NCBI RefSeq assembly: GCF_003591035.1
Contig: NZ_QYUO01000001.1
Coordinates: 3,285,628 to 3,349,627, forward strand
Direction: 5' to 3'
Source of the DNA: Noviherbaspirillum saxi
GTDB taxonomy: Bacteria > Pseudomonadota > Gammaproteobacteria > Burkholderiales > Burkholderiaceae_D
DNA length: 64,000 nt
Shown here: piece after piece, positions 1 through 6,587 of the stretch
How positions within the stretch are numbered: position 1 is the first letter of the stretch
Layout: each line of letters begins with the position of its first letter
Translations under genes and position numbers: made by a program
The notes under the pieces: model-generated
The model's input: the letters and a program-made list of their open reading frames with translations, nothing else
The model's database searches: none
Told to the model about the DNA's origin: nothing

Positions 1-390
1 TGCTTCCACCTGCCCAAATTGGGCAGACTCCCCCGCCCAGATGATGTCGTGAATCTGCGCAAGCTCCAGACCGCCCCCCAAACACATGCCTCGAACGGCG
101 ACCACGGTGGGAAACGGCAGTTTCTCGAAACGCTGAGTCAGCAAGTAACTACGGTTGAGCATGCGACGACCGTCGTTTCCGTCCTTGTTGAGGAAGTTCT
201 CCGTCACATGTGCGCCACCGCAGAAGTGTTCGCCGGTTGCCAGTGTGAGCAACGCACGTGCCTTGTTTTTGACAGCCAGCTCCATGCCCTCTTCAAATCC
301 CGCGAAGGCAGAATTGCCAAGCAGATTTAAAGGCGGGTTATCGAACGTTACGATTGCAAGATTTCCATCCATTTCAAACTTGATGCCCAT
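1..390 (-). CDS. enoyl-CoA hydratase/isomerase, N-terminal 130 residues (cut by window edge)
   Basis: The reverse strand reads MGIKFEMDGNLAIVTFDNPP at the start, then a GEHFCGGAH segment and VRGMCLGGGLELA, the oxyanion-hole signature of the crotonase fold. The family hydrates 2-enoyl-CoA during fatty-acid beta-oxidation in the cytoplasm; related crotonases are isomerases or other hydratases, so the exact substrate is open. The ATG at 390 is preceded by a GGAG ribosome-binding site. The frame stays open to base 1, so the C-terminus lies outside. It follows the acyl-CoA synthetase on the same strand and probably shares its transcript. Confidence 0.9.
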   Translation of the reverse strand, partial: MGIKFEMDGNLAIVTFDNPPLNLLGNSAFAGFEEGMELAVKNKARALLTLATGEHFCGGAHVTENFLNKDGNDGRRMLNRSYLLTQRFEKLPFPTVVAVRGMCLGGGLELAQIHDIIWAGESAQFGQVEA

Positions 391-506
391 TTCTATACTC
401 CTTCAGGTGGTATGGGTGCCGTATGGGCGGCCCGGGTTAAGGCCCGATGGGCCTGGTCAAAAAAATAAAGGTTGATTGACTGCCCCCTGCCGAGGGGCAG
501 TGACGG

Positions 507-2069
507 CTATCCGACTTGGCGGCTCTGATTAGCCCAGTAGGGCTCACGCAAGTGACGGCGCAGAACCTTCCCAGTCGCATTTCTTGGAAGCGCTTCCACG
601 AAATCAATGGATTTCGGAACCTTGTAGCCAGCGATGAGCTCTTTAAGAAACGTGAGAATCTCTGCCTCGGAGGTGATTGCCCCGGACTTGAGGACGACCG
701 CAGCCTTGACTGCCTCGCCCCACTTTAGGTCTGGCACCCCAAATACCGCCGCCTCTGCGACCGCCGGGTAGTTGAAAAGCGCGTTCTCCACTTCCGCGGG
801 GTAGACGTTCTCTCCGCCCGAAACAATCATGTCTTTCTTGCGGTCATGAAGAAAGACGTAACCCTTCTCATCCATGTAACCAAGGTCACCGGAGTAAAGC
901 CACCCATTACGAAGAATCGCAGCGCTGTCCTCGTTACGATTCCAGTAGCCCTTCATGACCTGGGGGCCACGTCCGACAACCTCGCCAACCTCACTGCGCG
1001 GGAGCTCGACACCGTCGTTGTCAACAACCTTGACCTCGGTATCAGGCAGCGGACGGCCACAGGACAAAGTGAGATGGATGTTGCCGGCGGCGATCTCACG
1101 ATGGTCCGAAGGAGACAGATAAGTGATGGGTCCATTGGTCTCTGTCAATCCGTACACTTGGCCAAATTCCGCCTGAGGAAACGCGGCCATCGCTTGCAAC
1201 AGAGACTCAGTGGCCATGGGTGCCGCACCGTAAATCACCAACCGAAGACTCTGACAGTCGCGAGAGCCCTTAGGCAATGCGGCAACCAGCGCGCGAATCA
1301 TCATAGGAACCATCATGAGAACAGTGATGCCCACGGACTTGATGGCTTGAACCAGCGTGACTGGATTGAAGTCCTTGAAAACCACCAAGGTAGAACCCGC
1401 ATACAAGCCCGCCAGTCCCGCACCTGCCCCTGCGACATGCCCATGGGGAAGAATACACAACACCACGTCGGCAGGGTTCATGCTCGTCCACGGAGAAGGC
1501 ACACCAACGTCAAGTGGAGCGAACGCGCTCGTTACATTGGCGTTGGTCAGCTGAACTCCTTTTGGCTTCGTGGTCGTTCCACTCGTGTAGAGCTGGATGC
1601 AGACTTCATTTTTCTTGGATGTTGTAGACGGCTCAGTGGCCGACTGTGAATTTCTCCAACGGGTGAACTCATCCCCGGTAGGAATCACCTTCTCGACGAA
1701 GCTCAGTTCCTCTTTTGCCTGTTCGAGCATAGGAAGATATGCAACGCCAGCAAACACCACCCGCGCGCTGCAATCCGATATCACAGTCACTGCTTCAGAT
1801 TGTGTTGACCGTGAATTCATCGGAACAACTACAGCGCCGATGCGCGCTGCACCAAGCCACACCTCATAAAACTGGTCGCTATTTGTATCCAATAGGACCA
1901 GACGCTCGCTGCTTTTTACGCCCAATGCCAAAAGCCCGTTCGCGACTTGGTTAACACGTTGATTCAGTTCTTTGTATGTGGTGCGGCGATCTTCAAACAC
2001 CAATGCAATCTGCGCTGGTCGCTCATGGGCATGATGGCGAACCACATCCGAGATGTCTTGAGTAATCAC
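507..2069 (-). CDS. AMP-binding acyl-CoA synthetase (fatty-acid--CoA ligase type)
   Basis: A 520-residue member of the ANL adenylating family, which activates carboxylic acids to acyl-AMP and then acyl-CoA. Visible signatures are the phosphate-binding loop YTSGTTTKPKG near residue 162, the YGLTETNGP motif, the SGDLGYMDEKGYV hinge, DRKKDMIVSGGENVYP and the C-terminal catalytic lysine in LPRNATGKVLRRHL. The length is normal for the family. The start is GTG at 2069 behind a GGAGGGG ribosome-binding site. Its place between a Crp/Fnr regulator and an enoyl-CoA hydratase suggests fatty-acid or aromatic-acid catabolism. The chain length of the substrate cannot be read from the sequence. Confidence 0.9.
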   Translation of the reverse strand: MITQDISDVVRHHAHERPAQIALVFEDRRTTYKELNQRVNQVANGLLALGVKSSERLVLLDTNSDQFYEVWLGAARIGAVVVPMNSRSTQSEAVTVISDCSARVVFAGVAYLPMLEQAKEELSFVEKVIPTGDEFTRWRNSQSATEPSTTSKKNEVCIQLYTSGTTTKPKGVQLTNANVTSAFAPLDVGVPSPWTSMNPADVVLCILPHGHVAGAGAGLAGLYAGSTLVVFKDFNPVTLVQAIKSVGITVLMMVPMMIRALVAALPKGSRDCQSLRLVIYGAAPMATESLLQAMAAFPQAEFGQVYGLTETNGPITYLSPSDHREIAAGNIHLTLSCGRPLPDTEVKVVDNDGVELPRSEVGEVVGRGPQVMKGYWNRNEDSAAILRNGWLYSGDLGYMDEKGYVFLHDRKKDMIVSGGENVYPAEVENALFNYPAVAEAAVFGVPDLKWGEAVKAAVVLKSGAITSEAEILTFLKELIAGYKVPKSIDFVEALPRNATGKVLRRHLREPYWANQSRQVG

Positions 2070-2146
2070 TTTGTCCCCTCCTCATCGCAAGTCAATGCGT
2101 TTCGTTTTGATGAGGATGAGTATAGGAATGGATGCGTCTCGACACC

Positions 2147-2160
2147 GTCGGCTAGCCGAC
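2147..2160. promoter_or_regulatory. 14-bp perfect palindrome in the promoter region of the acyl-CoA synthetase
   Basis: GTCGGCTAGCCGAC is a perfect palindrome lying about 80 bp upstream of the acyl-CoA synthetase start and just after the stop of the Crp/Fnr-family gene. It could be an operator for a local regulator. It does not match the classical Crp or Fnr consensus, and its role is inference. Confidence 0.3.
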
Positions 2161-2212
2161 ACTTGGGGGGCAGATACCCCATAAAGTTTACGATAGTGCA
2201 GGCGGCAGTCGC

Positions 2213-2890
2213 CTACACGGCCTTGCGGGCCCGAGATGAGTACTCCCGCAGTCCCGCCAGGTTTTTGACAATGATTTTCCCGTATCTCGTCTCTATGAAA
2301 CCTTCGCGCTTGAGCTCATTCACTATAGCGCTAACCGTCTGACGCGTTGTTCCAATCATGAGCCCGAGATCTGCTTGAGACAGTTCAAGTTCTTGACCAT
2401 TCTCCGTCAAGTATTGATGTTCAGCCAGGATGACTAGATGGGATGCAACCCGCGATGCAACCGGAAGGGTCACGAGTTCCTGAATGATCTGCAGAGTTCC
2501 CCTTAGGCGATGACACGCTTGCGTTGCAATGGCGATGTCGTATACAGGGGAGACCGCCCTGAGCTCTATGAGGTCCTGAACAGTCCATACCCGCAGCAAG
2601 GTCTCGCCTTGGGTGGCAATAGTCACGGGATAAGGGCTTCTGTCGAGGGCGGAGCTGTCTGCAACCACATCGCCTTTCCCGTAGACGTACAGCAGCACTT
2701 CCTGGCCTGCATCGTCCAGAACGTACTTTCGGATTGACCCATCAAGGATTTGAAAAAACTGATGGGTGATGTCGCCCTGCCGGTAAAGAATCGTCGAATC
2801 AGGGAGTTTCCTCAACCTTGCCCTGTCCAGCAGGTTTTTTCTTGCCTCGGGCCCTAGGGTTTCAATCCAGTTAAATCCAAGGTATTGCAT
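2213..2890 (-). CDS. Crp/Fnr-family transcriptional regulator
   Basis: This 225-residue protein has an N-terminal cyclic-nucleotide-binding-like beta-roll (RQGDITHQFFQILDGSIRKY, residues about 37-60) and a C-terminal winged helix containing LSQADLGLMIGTTRQTVSAI, the Crp-type recognition helix. It has no N-terminal cysteine cluster, so it is not an Fnr-type oxygen sensor, and the inducer is unknown. It is the first gene of a leftward group with the acyl-CoA synthetase and enoyl-CoA hydratase, so local control of fatty-acid use is likely but inferred. The ATG at 2890 has an AGGAG site just upstream, which overlaps the end of the decayed hydratase relic. Confidence 0.88.
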   Translation of the reverse strand: MQYLGFNWIETLGPEARKNLLDRARLRKLPDSTILYRQGDITHQFFQILDGSIRKYVLDDAGQEVLLYVYGKGDVVADSSALDRSPYPVTIATQGETLLRVWTVQDLIELRAVSPVYDIAIATQACHRLRGTLQIIQELVTLPVASRVASHLVILAEHQYLTENGQELELSQADLGLMIGTTRQTVSAIVNELKREGFIETRYGKIIVKNLAGLREYSSRARKAV

Positions 2891-2907
2891 GACATCTCCT
2901 TGGGCAT

Positions 2908-3081
2908 CCAGAGGCGCCCCCGTTTATCGTTGTCATCAAACGCTATTAGGTACTCCGAGAGCTGCATCATTCGCTCGGATGTGATCGCAATTTACTTAGC
3001 GACGTTGTCCAGCGAGAGGATGGCGATATGCCCATCCATTGTCATGGTCACCTGCGATTTGCTTTGCTTGTCATCATTCAT
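2908..3081 (-). pseudogene. decayed N-terminal fragment of an enoyl-CoA hydratase
   Basis: Reading the reverse strand from the ATG at 3081 gives QVTMTMDGHIAILSLDN, then VAK, a TAA stop at 2994-2992, and in the same frame IAITSERMMQLSEYLIAFDD followed by NDKRGRLW. Together these match the first 60 or so residues of crotonase-fold enoyl-CoA hydratases (MDGxIAxLxLDN, then LNAxTxxMMxQLSEALxAFDDD), with one stop where a leucine codon is usual. The rest of the gene is missing: the fragment runs straight into the ribosome-binding region of the Crp/Fnr gene. This is therefore a relic rather than a functional gene. An upstream in-frame ATG at 3126 also exists. Confidence 0.75.
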
Positions 3082-3126
3082 GATCAATTCCACCAGATGC
3101 AATAGTTCTGGACTTAGTCGTGTCAT

Positions 3127-3495
3127 ACCAAAACGCCTCGAATGGACCAAACAGTCTACAGCATGATCAAAGCGAAAAGCTATGATGGCGAGACACAGCC
3201 CTCTGTTAGATCAGGATACCCGCACCTGCTCCCACTTTTCCTAATGGAGCCAACACAAATGCCCGCTGGCCCAGGCAAGAAATCGGTGCCCCGTGGTCTC
3301 CGCTGGTGTCGTTCTTGAGGGAGTGCGGCATGCGGCGCTCCTGTCATTGAATGTTGCGATAGAGATATCGCCATTGCCCCCAGTTTTCCTCGCGCGAATG
3401 ATTATTTCAATGATCAGTTACAACCCAATTGCTTGTCATAGTTAGCATTGCCTTTACCGATATGCGTGCTATTCTAAGTTATCTTTTTCATTGTA
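3127..3495. other. intergenic stretch without a recognisable gene
   Basis: These 369 bases lie between the enoyl-CoA hydratase relic and the hipB-like gene. Short open frames exist on both strands, but none has a ribosome-binding site or a recognisable domain. The AT-rich end (about 3400-3495) probably carries the hipBA promoter. No clear operator of the E. coli HipB type was found. Confidence 0.5.
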
Positions 3496-3834
3496 ATGAT
3501 TACTGGAATGAGCATCTTGATCGAAATGGCAGGCGCACGCAAGGCCGCCGGGTTGGCGCAGGAAGCCGTCGCCGAAAAGGCCGGCTTGAATCGCATGACG
3601 GTACAGAAGATCGAGGCGCAGACTATCGACCCGAAGCTTTCGACGCTGGAAGTGCTGGCGCGCGCCTTGGGTATGGAAATCATGCTGGTGCCCGCAGCGC
3701 TACGGCCCAGCCTGGAAGACTTCGTGCGTGCCGGTGGCAAAGTCTTGGGGCAACCGGCCGGCCTGGAAGCGCCGAGATCGGCGGTCGATGAATTGGTGCA
3801 TCCACGCATGACGTTGCCTAAGGGTCGCCCATGA
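3496..3834 (+). CDS. XRE-family antitoxin/regulator, HipB-like
   Basis: A 112-residue protein with a helix-turn-helix of the Xre/Cro type at residues about 14-70 (GLAQEAVAEKAGLNRMTVQK, followed by LSTLEVLARALG). The C-terminal tail of about 40 residues could contact the partner kinase. Its stop overlaps the start of the HipA-like gene by four bases (ATGA), the usual arrangement of hipBA toxin-antitoxin operons. The antitoxin binds its own promoter and neutralises the toxin. The start is uncertain: ATG codons at 3496, 3508 and 3526 are in frame and none has a good ribosome-binding site. Confidence 0.85.
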   Translation: MITGMSILIEMAGARKAAGLAQEAVAEKAGLNRMTVQKIEAQTIDPKLSTLEVLARALGMEIMLVPAALRPSLEDFVRAGGKVLGQPAGLEAPRSAVDELVHPRMTLPKGRP

Positions 3835-5129
3835 GCACCGCGATCCGCTACCTGCGGCTGTATCTGCATAGCCCACAAGGCAAACGGCCGATCGGCTACC
3901 TGTCGCAGTACGGCGACATCTTGCGCGTGTCGTTCGACCTCGATTACATCCACGATCCGCAGCGCCCGATGCTTTCCTTGAGTTACCTCGGCAGCACAGA
4001 AGGCGGGACGCGGCAGATCCTGAGCGCCGCGCGCGATGAGCGCTTGGCCCGCAACGATGGCAAGTGGCCGGCATACTTCCAAAATTTGTTGCCGGAAGGG
4101 CATAACCGCGACCGTCTCGCGCAACAACGCGGATGCCGGCCGGAAGACGAATTTGAACTCTTGGCAGCAGCAGGGCACGATTTGATGGGCGGCATTGAAG
4201 TCGCACCGGTGCCAGAAAATGAAGGGGTGCCGACCGTGGTGCGCCACTGGCATACCGCACTCGGCCTGGATGTGCTGGAGCCCGGCTTTGTTGAGTTTCC
4301 GGTGGAAGACGCCGCCGCGCTGCCAGGCGTGGTCACCAAGTTTTCCGCTGTGCATGACGGCCGCCGTTATGTGGTCAAGCGACACGGCGCGGCCGGCTCG
4401 TTCATCCTAAAGCTTCCCAGCTCCCGCCATTCCGACCTGGTGGCCAATGAATTCATGGGTTACCAGCTCTGCCAGGCACTTGATCTGGATTGCTCGCACG
4501 CCACGGTGATCTCGCGCGATGAGGCAGAACTGCCTGAGCAGGTGCCGTTCAATGACATTCTGGCGGTGACGCGCTTTGACCGCAGGGTGGACGGCACACG
4601 GCTGCACATGGAGGAATTCACGCAGGTGCTGGGCTACGAACCGCGCCACAAATACGGCAAAGGCTTACAGGCCGATTATTCGGCCATGCTGAGCGTGCTG
4701 AATCGGTTCTCCGGCAACCCCGCCACCGACGTCCAGGAATTCGTGCGCCGGTTTGTGGCATTCATCCTGATGGGGAATACGGATGCGCACCTGAAGAATT
4801 GGGCGGTAATGTATCCGGACGGCGTCACCCCGCAGTTGACGCCCCTGTACGATCCGGTGTGTGTGACCGCCTTTTTCGATGATGTGGCGGAGAGCGAGTA
4901 TGCGTTGAATCGTGCGATCGACGCGAAGGTGCGCGCGCTAAGCTGGGAGGACGTCGAGGCCTTGTTGCGGCAAGCAAAGGTGCCGCGCCTCAGCCGCCTG
5001 CTGCAGATCGCCAAGAGCACCGTCAAACAAGCGCAGGCGGAATGGCCGAAATTGCTAGAAGGCGCGCCGGTGAATATGCAGCGTGCGATCACAGAGCGAC
5101 TGAGCGGCGGTGTTACGCTGACCAAATGA
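3831..5129 (+). CDS. HipA-like serine/threonine kinase toxin
   Basis: A 432-residue HipA-family protein. HipA toxins phosphorylate a cellular target, in E. coli the glutamyl-tRNA synthetase GltX, and so promote growth arrest and persistence. Visible elements are LPGVVTKFSAV (residues 164-174), the ATP-binding lysine segment FILKLPSS (191-198), the catalytic loop GNTDAHLKNW (D318, N323) and the metal-binding LYDPVC (D341). All catalytic positions appear intact, so the toxin is probably active. It is co-transcribed with the HipB-like gene. Whether it phosphorylates GltX or another synthetase cannot be told. Confidence 0.88.
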   Translation: MSTAIRYLRLYLHSPQGKRPIGYLSQYGDILRVSFDLDYIHDPQRPMLSLSYLGSTEGGTRQILSAARDERLARNDGKWPAYFQNLLPEGHNRDRLAQQRGCRPEDEFELLAAAGHDLMGGIEVAPVPENEGVPTVVRHWHTALGLDVLEPGFVEFPVEDAAALPGVVTKFSAVHDGRRYVVKRHGAAGSFILKLPSSRHSDLVANEFMGYQLCQALDLDCSHATVISRDEAELPEQVPFNDILAVTRFDRRVDGTRLHMEEFTQVLGYEPRHKYGKGLQADYSAMLSVLNRFSGNPATDVQEFVRRFVAFILMGNTDAHLKNWAVMYPDGVTPQLTPLYDPVCVTAFFDDVAESEYALNRAIDAKVRALSWEDVEALLRQAKVPRLSRLLQIAKSTVKQAQAEWPKLLEGAPVNMQRAITERLSGGVTLTK

Positions 5130-5150
5130 CGTGGCGATCCCAGAGACAAC

Positions 5151-5183
5151 AAAGCCACCGGTTTTCCAGTGGCTTTGCTTTTT
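5151..5183 (+). terminator. rho-independent terminator after hipBA
   Basis: An 8-bp perfect stem (AAAGCCAC / GTGGCTTT) with a 10-base loop is followed by GCTTTTT. It sits 22 bp after the hipA stop and ends the operon. Confidence 0.85.
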
Positions 5184-5522
5184 ACCATCGCGACAGTCGA
5201 TTCAACACGTTTAACCGACCGGCCCGCTTGCGGAGTGCCGATCATCCGACAGACTTTATTTGTCGTGATCAGCGGCATTTATTCTTCTAGCATCGCTGCA
5301 ATAGGTCAAATACGTAGATGGGTATCGCCGGTCCGATTGCCTGCATCGCGAGCTTTTGTTGCAGCTCAACACAGCTCTTCGGCAGAGGGTGAAGACTACG
5401 CTTTTGTACTCAAAGCGATATAAGCGAATGATGCATTAAGAACATGTTTTTTAAACATGTTCTTATTACCTGCCATGTTGGTTCAGGTGGCATGTCATTT
5501 TTCGCTGAAGCTACCTACGTTA
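5184..5522. other. intergenic region containing a 13-bp inverted repeat
   Basis: No gene is supported here. The notable element is a perfect 13-bp inverted repeat, TAAGAACATGTTT (5437-5449) and AAACATGTTCTTA (5453-5465), separated by TTT. It lies about 58 bp before the glycosyltransferase start, where an operator or a transcript hairpin would act. The stem is not followed by a U-run, so a simple terminator is less likely. Confidence 0.55.
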
Positions 5523-6575
5523 ATGAAAATTGCCCAGGTTGCGCCAGTTTTTGAACGCGTCCCGCCCAAGGCTTATGGCGGTACAGAACGTGTGATTTCT
5601 TATTTGACCGAAGAACTGGTGCGGCAAGGTCACGAAGTGACGCTTTTCGCTTCTGGCGACTCGATCACCCGAGCCCGACTGTTATCCGCCATGGAACAAA
5701 GCCGTCGATTCGATGCGAGGGATCACGAATGGTTGATGTATCAAACCATTGCAATGGACCAAGTCAATTCACTGGCAACGGAATTTGACGTCATTCATTT
5801 CCATACCGATTATCTGCATTTCCCGCTTACCAGAAAACTGGCAGTTCCTCATGTCACTACTTTGCATGGGAGACTGGATTTGCCTCAACTCGTGCCGCTA
5901 TACCGCCATTTTCATGATATCCCTTTGGTATCAATATCCGAGAGCCAACGCCTTCCCTTGCCGGGGGCGAACTGGCGCGCGACGGTGCACCATGGCTTGC
6001 CAAGCGATCTATACGAATTTCATCCGCAGTCAGAGGGTTACTTTGCATTTGTCGGCAGAATCTCGCCCGAGAAACGTGTCGACCGGGCGATCGAAATCGC
6101 CGTGCGCTGCGAAAGACCGTTATACATTGCGGCAAAAGTCGACAAGGCAGACGAACCGTATTTCAACGAACAGATCAAGGCACGGCTAAATCATCCACTG
6201 ATTGAATATATCGGCGAAATTGGCGACCAGGAAAAGCAGCGTCTGATTGGAAATGCCGCAGCACTCCTGTTTCCCATTGATTGGCCCGAACCATTCGGGA
6301 TAGTGATGATCGAATCGTTCGCTTGCGGCACTCCGGTCATCGCCTACAGGCACGGTTCTATTCCAGAAATCCTGCGACACCGTGCGACGGGCTTTGCCGT
6401 AAGCAACCAAGAGGAAGCCATTGCGGCTGCCACATGCATCGGCGAAATCGATCGAGAGGTTTGCCGAAAGGAATTCGAGCACCGCTTCACTGCGAAACAC
6501 ATGGCGGATAATTATTTACGCGTCTATCAGCAAGTGCAGCAGGACTACGAAAGCGCGGGTAGACGCATTCAATAG
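5523..6575 (+). CDS. glycosyltransferase family 4
   Basis: A GT-B fold transferase of about 350 residues that moves a sugar from a nucleotide-sugar donor. The N-terminal half has AYGGTERVISYLTEELVRQG. The C-terminal half has FVGRISPEKRVDRAIEIA and the donor-binding EPFGIVMIESFACGTPVIAY with GSIPEIL, typical of GT4. I chose the ATG at 5523 because the product MKIAQVAPVFERVPPKAYGG has the standard family N-terminus. The debranching-enzyme gene starts 12 bp after its stop, so the two form an operon, which points to polysaccharide or glycogen-like metabolism. The acceptor is unknown. Confidence 0.88.
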   Translation: MKIAQVAPVFERVPPKAYGGTERVISYLTEELVRQGHEVTLFASGDSITRARLLSAMEQSRRFDARDHEWLMYQTIAMDQVNSLATEFDVIHFHTDYLHFPLTRKLAVPHVTTLHGRLDLPQLVPLYRHFHDIPLVSISESQRLPLPGANWRATVHHGLPSDLYEFHPQSEGYFAFVGRISPEKRVDRAIEIAVRCERPLYIAAKVDKADEPYFNEQIKARLNHPLIEYIGEIGDQEKQRLIGNAAALLFPIDWPEPFGIVMIESFACGTPVIAYRHGSIPEILRHRATGFAVSNQEEAIAAATCIGEIDREVCRKEFEHRFTAKHMADNYLRVYQQVQQDYESAGRRIQ

Positions 6576-6587
6576 CTGGATAAGATC

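Noticed and set aside
3180..3374. A 64-codon minus-strand frame between the hydratase relic and hipB
   Set aside because: It has no ribosome-binding site and no recognisable motif, and its residues look random.
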